Positions 43,837 through 52,314 are shown, counted from the first letter of the stretch. The stretch is DNA of 64,000 nt from Marivita sp. (GCF_022763305.1 NZ_JALEGT010000031.1:25598-89597); one strand, 5' to 3'. Notes: generated by a model from the sequence alone, not told the origin. Translations and numbers: made by a program.

Positions 43837-44825
43837 AAAGCCTCCTCTCTGGCAGAGCGCATGTCGGCACGCGCCATGAAGTCGGTGAGTTCGTCCGGGG
43901 TCGGCATGGCAGGCGCGCAGCCCACGCGTGACACCACGATGGCGGCGGCGGCGGAGCCTTGGCGCACGGCGTCCGCGACGCTCCGGCCGTCGGCCAGAGC
44001 GGCAAGGAACCCGGCAAGAAAACTGTCGCCCGCGCCTGTCGGTTTCAGGGCCTCGGTCTCGAAAATCCCGGTGCGCGTCTCGCCCTCGGGCGTGATGGTG
44101 ATCGCGCCCAATTCGCCCATCTTGTAGACGACGATCTGCGCGCCGTCGCCGATCAAAGACCGCGCCTTTTCAAGCCCTTGGCCTTCGGCTCCGGCCATGA
44201 AATCGAATTCCACATCATTGCCGATCACGATGTCGCACAGCGCTGCCGCGCGGGAATAAACCTCCGACGCCTCCTGCGCCGAAGACCATGAATAGGGCCT
44301 GTAATCCAAGTCGAAAATCACCGGCACCCCGGCGGCATTGGCGCGCTCGAACGCGTGGAATGTCGCGCTGCGCGACGGCTCTGCCGCCAGCACGGTGCCG
44401 GTTGTGATAAGCGCCGAAAACCCGGCATAGGGCAGGGCCTCGACATCCTGCATCGTCATCGCGAAATCGGCGGCGTTGTTGCGGTAGATCACCGATTGCG
44501 TGTTCTCGATCCGTGTCTCCACCACCGCCAGCGAATTGCGCGCCTCGCCACCGACCGACCGGACAAAGCGGTGGTCGATCCCGTAATTGTCCAATTGTTT
44601 CAGACAGTAACGGCCAATGGCATCGTCTGACAGGCATGTCACCAAAGCCGCGTCACATCCCAAACGGCACAGACCGGCGGCGATATTGGCCGATGATCCC
44701 CCCAAGGCTGCGGTGAACTGCACCGCGTCCTCCAGCCGGGTTCCGGGCGGGTCGGCATAGAAATCCATCCCCGCGCGTCCGATGACGAGGAAGCCTTTGC
44801 CGTGCAGTCGGGCCAGATCTTTCAT
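43749..44825 (-). CDS. PfkB-family kinase, 5-dehydro-2-deoxygluconokinase-like (IolC type, single domain)
   Basis: A 358-residue ribokinase-fold kinase with both PfkB signatures (GGSSANIAAGLCRLG; KPTGAGDSFLAGFL with the catalytic Asp) and DLDYRPYSW, typical of IolC. Unlike the IolC at 55421 it lacks the DUF2090 domain, matching the separate aldolase gene in its operon. The last ~28 residues (TATSRSSMSITRWCRSTTSTS region) are read over the start of the IolB-like gene and look non-native, so the original stop may have been lost. ATG 44825 is chosen as the family start. Confidence 0.82.
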   Translation of the reverse strand: MKDLARLHGKGFLVIGRAGMDFYADPPGTRLEDAVQFTAALGGSSANIAAGLCRLGCDAALVTCLSDDAIGRYCLKQLDNYGIDHRFVRSVGGEARNSLAVVETRIENTQSVIYRNNAADFAMTMQDVEALPYAGFSALITTGTVLAAEPSRSATFHAFERANAAGVPVIFDLDYRPYSWSSAQEASEVYSRAAALCDIVIGNDVEFDFMAGAEGQGLEKARSLIGDGAQIVVYKMGELGAITITPEGETRTGIFETEALKPTGAGDSFLAGFLAALADGRSVADAVRQGSAAAAIVVSRVGCAPAMPTPDELTDFMARADMRSAREEALCTFPPMTTATSRSSMSITRWCRSTTSTS

Positions 44826-44874
44826 GGTCTCACGCAATTTGAGTTGCACCGGTTTCGCGCTGACGATACAGATT

Positions 44875-44890
44875 TTGCAACCGGTTGCAA
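44875..44890. promoter_or_regulatory. LacI-type operator between the two arms of the second cyclitol set
   Basis: TTGCAACCGGTTGCAA is a perfect 16-bp palindrome lying 50 bp upstream of the kinase start and 18 bp upstream of the dehydrogenase start. Its half-site TTGCAAC recurs in the operator at 49160-49179 next to the LacI gene at 48113-49111. CRE-like sites of this kind are typical for LacI proteins. Confidence 0.75.
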
Positions 44891-44907
44891 GATGCAGGGA
44901 GGAAGCC

Positions 44908-46026
44908 ATGTCCGAGATCGGAATCGGCATCATCGGCGGGGGCTATATGGGCAAGGCGCACGCCGTGGCCATGGCGTCTGTCGGCGCGGTGTTCGACACG
45001 CCCTTGCGCCCCCGGCTTGAGATGGTCGCGGCCTCGACGCCGGAGAGTGCCGAACGCTATCGCGCCGCCTTTGGCTTCAATCGCGCGGCCCCGGATTGGC
45101 AGGCGCTGGTTGCTGATCCCAAGGTAGACGCCGTAATCATCGCCTCCCCGCAGGACACGCACCGCGCCATTGCCGAAGCGGCCATCGCACTGGGCAAGCC
45201 GGTGCTCTGTGAAAAGCCCTTGGCCGACACGCTTGAGGACTCCCGCGCGATGGTCCGCGCGGCCGAGGCGGCGGGTGTGCCGAACATGATCGGCTTCAAC
45301 TACATCCGCACGCCCGCCAGCCAGTTCGTGCGCCAGCTTCTGGCCGAAGGCACCATCGGCGATGTCACATGGTTCCGCTGCGAACATACCGAGGATTTCC
45401 TGTCCGATCCAACAACCTCGTTCAACTGGCGCTGCACCGGTCTTGCCAATGGCAATATGGGCGACCTCGCCCCGCATCCGATCAACGCCGCATTGGCGCT
45501 GATGGGGCCGGTGGCCAAGGTCTGCGCCGATCTCGAAACTGTGCACAGCACCCGCCCCGGCGGCACCGTCGACAATGACGATCACGCGCAGATCATGGTG
45601 CGGTTCGCGTCGGGTGTGATGGGCCACATCTATTCCAGCCGCATCGCGACGGGCCGTAAGATGGGCTATGCCTATGAAATCACGGGCACGAAGGGAGCGA
45701 TCCGGTTCGATCAGGAAGACCAGAACGCGGTTTGGCTCTATCTGGTCGAAGGGCCGGAGACCACGCGCGGGTTCCGCAAGATCCTCACCGGACCGGCGCA
45801 TCCCGACTATCTGCCGTTCTGCCTCGGGCCGGGTCATGGCACCGGCTATCAGGACCAGATCATCATCGAAGCCCGTGATTTTCTTGCCGCCATCCATACC
45901 GGAGACCCCGTCTGGCCCACTTTCCGCGATGGGCTTGCGGTCGCCGAGGTGATCGAAGCCATTCACACCTCTGCCGCATCGGGCGCATGGACCAATGTCA
46001 GCGATTTTCAGGAGACCCCAGAATGA
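44908..46026 (+). CDS. Gfo/Idh/MocA-family dehydrogenase
   Basis: A 372-residue NAD(P)-dependent oxidoreductase: Rossmann loop GIIGGGYMGKAHA, the CEKPLADT cofactor/catalytic Lys motif, and the DLAPHPI segment with the catalytic His. Family members oxidise inositols, inosamines, sugars and sugar acids. It starts 18 bp after a LacI operator with GGGAGGA upstream, and its stop overlaps the next gene (ATGA). It is part of the second cyclitol set; the substrate is unknown. Confidence 0.85.
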   Translation: MSEIGIGIIGGGYMGKAHAVAMASVGAVFDTPLRPRLEMVAASTPESAERYRAAFGFNRAAPDWQALVADPKVDAVIIASPQDTHRAIAEAAIALGKPVLCEKPLADTLEDSRAMVRAAEAAGVPNMIGFNYIRTPASQFVRQLLAEGTIGDVTWFRCEHTEDFLSDPTTSFNWRCTGLANGNMGDLAPHPINAALALMGPVAKVCADLETVHSTRPGGTVDNDDHAQIMVRFASGVMGHIYSSRIATGRKMGYAYEITGTKGAIRFDQEDQNAVWLYLVEGPETTRGFRKILTGPAHPDYLPFCLGPGHGTGYQDQIIIEARDFLAAIHTGDPVWPTFRDGLAVAEVIEAIHTSAASGAWTNVSDFQETPE

Positions 46027-46913
46027 CCATCCGCATCGGCAATGCCCCCTGTTCCTGGGGTGTCGAATTCGCAGGCGATCCGCGCAACCCGCCCTGGCGG
46101 CAGGTGCTGAGCGATTGCGCCGAGGCGGGCTATACCGGCATCGAACTGGGGCCAGTGGGTTTCATGCCCGAAGACCCGGCGGAACTGGGCGAGGCGCTGT
46201 CGGAATTCAGGATGGAGCTGATCGGCGGCGTGGTGTTCCGCCCGTTCCACGAAGCGGACAAGTGGGAAGATGTGCTGGACGGTGTGAATCGCACGGCCAA
46301 GGCGCTTGCCGCGCACGGTGCGCAGCATTTCGTGCTGATCGACTCGATCTCGCTGCGTCGCGCGCCCACCGCAGGTCGCGCCGATGAGGCTGAGCAGATG
46401 GGCTCGGATGAATGGCGCGCCTTTGTTCAGCGCATTGAAACGGCTGCCAAAATCGGGGCCGAGGAGTATGGCCTGATCCCGTCGATCCATGCCCATGCCG
46501 GTGGCTTCATCGACTTCGAGCCGGAGCTCGAACGGCTGCTGGACGAGGTTGATGAGAGCCTGCTCAAGATCTGTTTCGACACCGGCCACCACTCCTATGC
46601 CGGTTTCGATCCAGTGGCGTTCATGCAGCGCCATATCGGCCGGATATCCTACATGCATTTCAAGGACATCGACCCGGCGGTGAAAGCGGATGTCGTCTCC
46701 AAACGCACCGATTTCTACAAGGCCTGCGGGCAGGGCATCTTCTGCAACCTCGGGCAGGGCGATGTCGACTTCCCGGCGGTCCGGCAAGTGCTGCTGGACG
46801 CGGGGTTTGACGGCTGGTGCACGGTCGAACAGGACTGTGATCCGACGCTCGACGTGCGGCCCATCGACGATGCGCGGGCGAACCGCGAGTACCTCACCTC
46901 TATCGGCTTCTGA
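46023..46913 (+). CDS. TIM-barrel sugar isomerase/epimerase or inosose-dehydratase-like protein
   Basis: A 296-residue protein of the AP-endonuclease-2 (xylose-isomerase-like) fold. Metal-site segments are GLIPSIHAHAG, CFDTGHHSYAG, YMHFKDID and the C-terminal GWCTVEQDCDP. It belongs to the IolE/MocC/YcjR-like group: it may dehydrate an inosose or epimerise a keto-sugar. It overlaps the upstream dehydrogenase by 4 bp, so it probably takes that enzyme's keto product. It is distinct from the canonical IolE at 59160. Confidence 0.8.
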   Translation: MTIRIGNAPCSWGVEFAGDPRNPPWRQVLSDCAEAGYTGIELGPVGFMPEDPAELGEALSEFRMELIGGVVFRPFHEADKWEDVLDGVNRTAKALAAHGAQHFVLIDSISLRRAPTAGRADEAEQMGSDEWRAFVQRIETAAKIGAEEYGLIPSIHAHAGGFIDFEPELERLLDEVDESLLKICFDTGHHSYAGFDPVAFMQRHIGRISYMHFKDIDPAVKADVVSKRTDFYKACGQGIFCNLGQGDVDFPAVRQVLLDAGFDGWCTVEQDCDPTLDVRPIDDARANREYLTSIGF

Positions 46914-46955
46914 TCCCGGCACAGGGTCAGGGCGTTTCACGAAAGGACGAACAGA

Positions 46956-48116
46956 ATGGCAAAGCTTCGGTGGGGCATGATCGGTGGCGGCGAAGGCAGC
47001 CAGATCGGCCCGGCGCATCGCTTGGGCGCGGGGCTTGATGGGCATTTCGAATTTACCGCAGGTGCGCTCGATCACCGGCCCGATGCCGGGCGCGACTACG
47101 GCAAGCGGCTGGGTCTGGCCGAGGACCGCGCCTATGGCGATTGGCGCGAGATGCTGGCGGGCGAAAAGGGGCGTGACGACCGCGTTGATCTGGTGACGGT
47201 CGCAACCCCCAACGCCACCCATTTCGAGATCACCAAGGCCTTCCTTGAAGCCGGGTTTCATGTGCTCTGCGAAAAGCCCATGACCATGACGGTGGACGAG
47301 GGCGAAGAGATCGTGCGCCTGTCGCACTCCACAGGGCGCATCTGCGCGGTGAACTACGGCTATACCGGCTACAGCCTTGTCCGTCACATGCGCGCGATGG
47401 TGGCGCGGGGCGATCTGGGGCGCATCCGGCTGGTCAAGGCCGAGTTCGCCCACGGCCATCACGCCGATGCCGCCGATGCCGACAACCCGCGTGTGCGCTG
47501 GCGCTACGATCCGGCACAGGCCGGGGTCAGCGCGCAGTTTGCCGATTGCGGCATCCACGCGCTGCATATGGCGTCTTTCGTGATCGGGCAGGAGGTGGAC
47601 CGGCTGAGCGCCGACACGGTCAGTTGCATCGAAAGCCGCGTGCTCGAAGATGACGCGATGCTGAACCTGCGTTTTGATGGCGGGACGGTGGGGCGGCTCT
47701 GGACCTCGTCCATCGCGCTGGGCAACCAGCACGGGTTGTCGATACAGGTCTTCGGCGAAAAGGGCGGGCTGCGCTGGGCGCAGGAACAGCCGAACCAGCT
47801 TTACTTCATGCCGCTTGGCCAGCGTTTGCAGGTGATCGAACGCGGTGAGGCGAACCTGTCGCCCGAGGCCGACCGCACCAGCCGTGTCACCATCGGCCAT
47901 GCCGAAGGCATGCCGCTCGCCTTTGCCAATATCTATGCCGATCTGGCCGAGGCGATTCGGGCCGAGAAAGAGGGCCGCCCTATGGACCCGGCGGCAAACC
48001 TCTATCCCCGCGCGGAAGACGGCTTGCGGTCGATGGCGGCGGTGTTCGCGGTGGCGGAAAGCGGCAAGGCGCAGGGGGCTTGGGTCGATGCCCGCCCGCC
48101 GATGTACCGCAGCTAG
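46956..48116 (+). CDS. Gfo/Idh/MocA-family dehydrogenase (ThuB/YcjS-like)
   Basis: A 386-residue oxidoreductase. The loop GMIGGGEGSQIGPAHRLGA is the variant seen in the ThuB/YcjS branch, which makes 3-keto-glycosides; CEKPMTMT and QFADCGIHALH supply the catalytic Lys and Asp-His. It lies 42 bp after the TIM-barrel gene and its stop overlaps the convergent lacI by 4 bp. A second dehydrogenase in the same operon suggests two oxidation steps or inversion by oxidation-reduction. Confidence 0.83.
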   Translation: MAKLRWGMIGGGEGSQIGPAHRLGAGLDGHFEFTAGALDHRPDAGRDYGKRLGLAEDRAYGDWREMLAGEKGRDDRVDLVTVATPNATHFEITKAFLEAGFHVLCEKPMTMTVDEGEEIVRLSHSTGRICAVNYGYTGYSLVRHMRAMVARGDLGRIRLVKAEFAHGHHADAADADNPRVRWRYDPAQAGVSAQFADCGIHALHMASFVIGQEVDRLSADTVSCIESRVLEDDAMLNLRFDGGTVGRLWTSSIALGNQHGLSIQVFGEKGGLRWAQEQPNQLYFMPLGQRLQVIERGEANLSPEADRTSRVTIGHAEGMPLAFANIYADLAEAIRAEKEGRPMDPAANLYPRAEDGLRSMAAVFAVAESGKAQGAWVDARPPMYRS

Positions 48117-49111
48117 TGTCTGGCGCGCAGGGTGCCGCGCTCGACCAGCGTGCAGGGGAGCAGCACCCGCTGCGGTGGCATCGCCGGATCGGCGATGCCC
48201 CTGCGGATCAGATCGACCGAGGCCGCCACGATCTGAGGTGCGGGCTGGCGGATCGTCGTCAGCCCGACGCGATCCCAACCCGCCATCCGCATGTCATTGA
48301 GACCGATCAGCCCAAGGTCATCCGGGATGACCCGCCCCAAGGCGCGTGCGGCATCCATCGCGCCGATGGCGATCACGTCGTCGCCGCAGAACCATGCCTC
48401 GATCGTCGGGGCGGATTCGAGCGCGCGGGCCATCGCGACGCGCCCGGCATCATAGGAGTAGGCGGTAGCGAACTGGATCTCGGGCGCCATCCCATGTGTG
48501 GCGAGTTCCGCGCGAAAGCCGTCCAGCCGGTCTGACGTGGTGGCGGCACTCTGCGGTCCGCCCAGAAAGCCGACGCGCGTGTACCCCCGTTCGATCAGCG
48601 TGACGGCGGCAAGGTGCCCGGCCTCGGTGTTGTCGATGCTCACACGGCCCGTTTCTGGCGTGTCCGAGGACCAGCCAAAGGCATGCACCACCGGAATGCC
48701 TGCATCGTGGAACACCTTGGCAAAGTCCGGTGGCAGGGTCGAAGATGCGACGATCACCCCATCCACGTTGTATTGCCGCAGCATCGACAGCGACCGGCTT
48801 GCGTCTTCTTCGGCGCTCAGATTGATGAGCAGGGGGCGCAGTTCGGCCTCCTGCAGCGCGCGGGTGAAAAGGTCGAAGATTTCGAGGAAGTAGGGGTTGG
48901 TAAAGTTGTTGGAGATCAGCCCGACCAACGCCGTGCGCCCCGTGGTCAGGCTGGAGGCCAGCACGTTCGGCGTATAGCCTAACTCGCGCGCCGCCGCCTC
49001 GACCTTGGCGCGCGTCTTGGCCGACACGGACGCGCCGGGGGTAAAGGTGCGCGACACCGCCGATTTCGACACACCCGCGCGGGCGGCGACGTCCTGAAGC
49101 GTGATGGGCAT
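48113..49111 (-). CDS. LacI-family regulator of the second cyclitol set
   Basis: A 332-residue classical LacI protein: TLQDVAARAGVSKSAVSRTF helix-turn-helix, hinge-helix region TPNVLASSLTTGRT, and a ribose-binding-like effector domain (LVGLISNNFTNPYF; IGLNDMRMAGW). A near-identical operator lies 48 bp upstream of its start and another in the 44825-44908 promoter, so it probably represses both itself and the two operons. It is not close to the other two LacI proteins in this window. Confidence 0.87.
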   Translation of the reverse strand: MPITLQDVAARAGVSKSAVSRTFTPGASVSAKTRAKVEAAARELGYTPNVLASSLTTGRTALVGLISNNFTNPYFLEIFDLFTRALQEAELRPLLINLSAEEDASRSLSMLRQYNVDGVIVASSTLPPDFAKVFHDAGIPVVHAFGWSSDTPETGRVSIDNTEAGHLAAVTLIERGYTRVGFLGGPQSAATTSDRLDGFRAELATHGMAPEIQFATAYSYDAGRVAMARALESAPTIEAWFCGDDVIAIGAMDAARALGRVIPDDLGLIGLNDMRMAGWDRVGLTTIRQPAPQIVAASVDLIRRGIADPAMPPQRVLLPCTLVERGTLRARH

Positions 49112-49159
49112 GGGTCAGGTTCCTTTTGCGTTGCAGCAGTTTGCAGGCGCGTTGCAGGA

Positions 49160-49179
49160 TTTTGCAACAGGTTGCAAAA
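49160..49179. promoter_or_regulatory. LacI operator in the lacI-lacI divergent promoter
   Basis: TTTTGCAACAGGTTGCAAAA has perfect 9-bp arms (TTTTGCAAC / GTTGCAAAA) with a 2-nt centre. The core TTGCAAC-N2-GTTGCAA equals the site at 44875-44890. Related half-sites (TTGCAG) occur just to its left at 49130-49156. Confidence 0.75.
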
Positions 49180-49214
49180 ATCCGGCCGCGAAAATTGCCC
49201 TCTTGCCGAAAAGA

Positions 49215-49228
49215 CATCATTCGTGATG
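49215..49228. promoter_or_regulatory. Putative operator upstream of the third LacI gene
   Basis: CATCATTCGTGATG is an inverted repeat (CATCA-N4-TGATG) 32 bp upstream of the ATG at 49261. The same arrangement occurs at 50325-50338, before the inositol operon, and related half-sites flank the paralogous LacI gene at 40019. It suggests autoregulation by the regulator at 49261. Confidence 0.55.
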
Positions 49229-49260
49229 CAATGAGGGCTTTCATGGCAAAGGGACACCGC

Positions 49261-50289
49261 ATGGCACGCAGAGCAACGATCAAGGACATCGCCCGCGTGT
49301 CGGGGCTCAGCACCGCGACCATCGACCGGGCGCTGAACGGGCGCTCCAAGGTGCGCGAGGAAACCCTGCGCCGCATCGCGGACGCCGCGCGCGAGGTGGG
49401 CTATCACGCGCGGGGTCTTCTCGATCACCGGTTGGATGCAACTGTGCCCGAACTGCGGATCGGGGTTGTTCTGCTGAAAGAGAAACAGGCCTTCTATCAA
49501 GCGTTCCGCGCCCAGATCGAGAAGGCGATCTCGGAACGGACCGACATCCGTGGCAAGGCCGTGATCCGCTTTTCCAACTCGCAATCCCCGTCCGAATTTG
49601 CCGAGCTGTTGCAGAAGCTTGGGCAGGACTGTGATGCCGTGGCAGCCGTCGCCGTCAACCATCAAAGCCTTGACAAGGTGGTGTCGGACCTGAAGGCGCG
49701 AGATGTGCCGGTGTTTTCTCTTCTGAACGACTTTGCTCAGGGAATTCGTCGCAGTTACATAGGGTTGAACAACATGAAGGTGGGGCGTCAGGCGGCGTGG
49801 ATGCTCACTCAGACGGCCACACCGGGGCGCGTGGCGATCTTTGTCGGCGGCAACAGATGGCACGGTCACGACCTGCGAGAGGTGGGGTTCCGCGCCTTTA
49901 TGCGGGAAAACGCGCCCAGTTTCGAAACGCTTGAAACGTTGGTCAATCTCGAGACCCGGCAACTGACCTATGAGGCCACGCTGAGCCTCCTGGACCGACA
50001 TCCCGACCTGCGCGGCATCTATGTGGCAGGTGGCGGCATGGAGGGCGCGATTGCCGCCCTGCGCGAGGTGCGCCCCCCCGGAAAAGTGCGGCTTGTGGTC
50101 AACGAGGTGACCCCGGAAAGCCGTGCCGGGCTTTTGGATGGGTATGTGCAGATGGCGATCTCCACCCCCCTTGGAGAGGTCTGCCAGAGCCTGATCGACC
50201 TCGCGATCAAGGCCTGTTCCGACCCGCATTCCACCTCGGTCGAGCAGCACTTTCTGGACCCGAGGATCATCCTGCCCGAGATCCTGTGA
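49261..50289 (+). CDS. LacI-family regulator of the inositol operon
   Basis: A 342-residue LacI protein with helix-turn-helix TIKDIARVSGLSTATIDRALN and an effector domain (RIGVVLLKEKQAFYQAFRAQ; IFVGGNRWHGHDLREVGF). It is a paralogue of the regulator at 38994-40019 and sits directly upstream of, and co-oriented with, the uptake and iol genes. CATCA-N4-TGATG operators lie before both this gene and the operon. ATG 49261 (AAGGGA 7 bp before) gives the normal LacI N-terminus; ATGs at 49231 and 49243 are possible. Confidence 0.87.
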   Translation: MARRATIKDIARVSGLSTATIDRALNGRSKVREETLRRIADAAREVGYHARGLLDHRLDATVPELRIGVVLLKEKQAFYQAFRAQIEKAISERTDIRGKAVIRFSNSQSPSEFAELLQKLGQDCDAVAAVAVNHQSLDKVVSDLKARDVPVFSLLNDFAQGIRRSYIGLNNMKVGRQAAWMLTQTATPGRVAIFVGGNRWHGHDLREVGFRAFMRENAPSFETLETLVNLETRQLTYEATLSLLDRHPDLRGIYVAGGGMEGAIAALREVRPPGKVRLVVNEVTPESRAGLLDGYVQMAISTPLGEVCQSLIDLAIKACSDPHSTSVEQHFLDPRIILPEIL

Positions 50290-50306
50290 TGATGTAAAAA
50301 CATCAT
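50289..50306 (+). terminator. AT-rich palindrome just after the third LacI gene
   Basis: ATGATGT-AAAA-ACATCAT, followed by TTTTG, forms a perfect 7-bp stem overlapping the lacI stop codon. It could end the lacI transcript, but the TGATG half-sites also make it a possible operator for the same regulator. Confidence 0.4.
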
Positions 50307-50324
50307 TTTGCAGCCGCAGAAATC

Positions 50325-50338
50325 CATCATGTGTGATG
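50325..50338. promoter_or_regulatory. Putative LacI operator upstream of the inositol operon
   Basis: CATCATGTGTGATG (CATCA-N4-TGATG) lies about 95 bp before the first gene of the operon and has the same form, including the following CA, as the site upstream of the third lacI gene. Confidence 0.55.
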
Positions 50339-50433
50339 CAAAGCGACCTGCTGAGCGTTGACGGAATCGCCACAGCTTCGCACTGCTAACGCCACGTCAG
50401 ACTGGCCGAAGCATTTGGGAGGATGTGATCGAC

Positions 50434-51249
50434 ATGAAGCGTGCGCTCAATCACATGACGGTTCCGCATCTTGGCTTCGAGCCCTTTCTGGCCCTTGCCT
50501 CGGCCCTCGACTGTATCGGGGTCGAGGTCCGCAACGACCTTGATCGCCCTCTGTTTGACGGGATTGACGCGGTCACGGCAGGCCAGATGGTGCGTGACAG
50601 CGGCCTGCGCCTTGTCGGGCTGAGCCAGGTCTACCCGTTCAACAGCTGGTCCACCGACATCGAATCCAAGGTCCGCGATCTGATCGGCATCGCCAAGGCC
50701 TGCGGTGCGGAAACGATCAGCCTGATCCCGCGCAATGACGGCACCGAATGCGGCAATGGCGAACGCCATGCGAACCTGCGCATCGCGCTCAAGAACATCA
50801 AGCCGATGGTCGAAGAGGCCGGGCTGATCGCGCTGGTCGAGCCCTTGGGTTTTCCGCGCTCGTCGCTGCGGTCAAAACAGGATCTGGTCGACACGATCGA
50901 GGCGCTGGATGCGTCGCACGTGTTCCGGATCGTCCATGACACGTTCCACCACACGCTGGCCGGGGGCGGGCCGATCTTTCCCGCCCAGACCGGCATCGTG
51001 CACATCTCGGGCGTCGTCGACCCGTCGCTTGGCCTTGACCAGATGGAGGACGCGCATCGCGTTCTGGTCGATGCGAAGGACCGTCTTGGCAATGTGGCGC
51101 AGATCCGGGCGTTGTTGCAGGCCGGCTATGACGGCCCGGTATCCTATGAATGTTTCTCTCCGGAGACCCATGCTCTGCCCGATCCGGAGCGCGCGCTCCG
51201 TCAGTCGTTCGAGTTCATTTCTTCGCAACTCGCGGTGGAGGCCGCCTGA
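50434..51249 (+). CDS. TIM-barrel isomerase, IolI/IolO-like
   Basis: A 271-residue xylose-isomerase-like TIM-barrel protein (IGVEVRNDL, ETISLIPRND, ALVEPLGF, FRIVHDTFHHTLAG, VSYECFSPE carry the expected metal and sugar residues). IolI-type enzymes isomerise inososes; a role in inositol stereo-conversion is likely because it leads the uptake/iol operon. ATG 50434 with GGAGG 11 bp before is preferred to the GTG at 50425, which lies too close to the ribosome site. Confidence 0.75.
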   Translation: MKRALNHMTVPHLGFEPFLALASALDCIGVEVRNDLDRPLFDGIDAVTAGQMVRDSGLRLVGLSQVYPFNSWSTDIESKVRDLIGIAKACGAETISLIPRNDGTECGNGERHANLRIALKNIKPMVEEAGLIALVEPLGFPRSSLRSKQDLVDTIEALDASHVFRIVHDTFHHTLAGGGPIFPAQTGIVHISGVVDPSLGLDQMEDAHRVLVDAKDRLGNVAQIRALLQAGYDGPVSYECFSPETHALPDPERALRQSFEFISSQLAVEAA

Positions 51250-51262
51250 GTGAAGACAAACC

Positions 51263-51276
51263 GCCCCGAACGGGGC
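51263..51276 (+). other. Small GC hairpin between the IolI-like and binding-protein genes
   Basis: GCCCCGAACGGGGC folds with 5 bp and a GAAC-type loop. It lies 13 bp after the stop codon and 50 bp before the next start and may shape or stabilise the operon mRNA. No T-run follows. Confidence 0.35.
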
Positions 51277-51325
51277 ACCGGCGTGTAGAGTGGTGTGCCG
51301 GCACCAAATTGGGAGGACTAAACTG

Positions 51326-52270
51326 ATGAAGAAAACCCTTATCGCCGCAGGCCTTGCTGCCCTGATGTCGACCACCGCGATGGCCGAAACCATCGGCGCG
51401 TCGATTGCACGGTTCGACGACAACTTCCTGACCGTCATGCGCAACGGGATGGTGGATTACGCGGCGAGCATCGACGGTGTCGAATTGCAGGTCGAGGACG
51501 CCCAGGACGATGTGGCCAAGCAGCTTGACCAGATCAACAACTTCATCGCGTCCGGCGTCGATGCCATCATCGTGAACGCGGTGGACACCTCGGCGACCGA
51601 AGCGATGTCGCAGGCTGCCGCGAATGCCGGTATCCCGCTGGTCTATGTGAACCGCCAGCCGATCAACGTGGACAGCCTGCCCGACAATCAGGCCTTTGTG
51701 GCCTCGAACGAGATCGAATCCGGCACGCTGGCCGCGTTCGAGGCCTGCAAACTGCTGCGCGGCATGGGCTATGCGGGCGGTGCCAAGGGCTACCTGATGA
51801 TGGGTCAGCTTTCGAACCAGGCCGCCGTACAGCGGACCAAGGACGTTGACGACATCATCGGGATCGACATGTGCAACTTCATCTCGATCATCGACCGTCA
51901 GACCGCCAACTGGTCGCGCGACGAAGCGCAGGATCTCATGACCAACTGGCTGTCCTCGGGTGAGGAATTCCAGGTCGTCTTCGCCAACAACGACGAAATG
52001 GCCATCGGTGCGATCCAGGCGATGAAGGCCGCCGGGATTTCGATGGAGGATGTGGTTGTGGTTGGCGTCGACGCGACACAGGACGCGCTGGTCGCCATGC
52101 AGGCCGGTGATCTGGACGCCACCGTGTTCCAGGACGCGTTTGGTCAGGGCGAAGGTTCTGTCGATGCGGCGCTGGCGCTCGCGCGTGGCGAAGACGTGGA
52201 CCAGAAGGTCTACATCCCGTTCCAGCTGGTGACCCCGGCAAATGTCGAAAACTTCCTGAGCAAGAACTGA
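51326..52270 (+). CDS. ibpA: Inositol-type ABC transporter periplasmic binding protein
   Basis: A 314-residue Peripla_BP_4 binding protein with signal peptide MKKTLIAAGLAALMSTTAMA (cleavage after AMA). The mature part begins ETIGASIARFDDNFLTVMRN and has VDAIIVNAVDT and the hinge motif VVVVGVDATQDAL. Context (IolI-like upstream; one permease, ATPase and iolG downstream) points to myo-inositol, as for IbpA of Caulobacter. GGGAGGA lies 8 bp before the ATG; the earlier frame start at 51290 has no such site. A hairpin follows the gene. Confidence 0.83.
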   Translation: MKKTLIAAGLAALMSTTAMAETIGASIARFDDNFLTVMRNGMVDYAASIDGVELQVEDAQDDVAKQLDQINNFIASGVDAIIVNAVDTSATEAMSQAAANAGIPLVYVNRQPINVDSLPDNQAFVASNEIESGTLAAFEACKLLRGMGYAGGAKGYLMMGQLSNQAAVQRTKDVDDIIGIDMCNFISIIDRQTANWSRDEAQDLMTNWLSSGEEFQVVFANNDEMAIGAIQAMKAAGISMEDVVVVGVDATQDALVAMQAGDLDATVFQDAFGQGEGSVDAALALARGEDVDQKVYIPFQLVTPANVENFLSKN

Positions 52271-52289
52271 TCTTCGCGCAGAGTGGCAG

Positions 52290-52314
52290 GGCAGGGCGCA
52301 TCCGACGCCCTGCC
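52290..52314 (+). terminator. Stem-loop after the binding-protein gene
   Basis: GGCAGGGCG pairs perfectly with CGCCCTGCC (9 bp, 7-nt loop), 20 bp after the ibpA stop and followed by TCCCTT. It is probably a partial terminator or 3' stabiliser setting high binding-protein levels. Confidence 0.6.

Noticed and set aside
46008..48278. A 756-codon antisense frame over the IolE-like and dehydrogenase genes.
   Set aside because: The opposite strand encodes two clear enzymes with conserved motifs; the antisense product is Arg/His-rich and family-free, a common effect of high GC.
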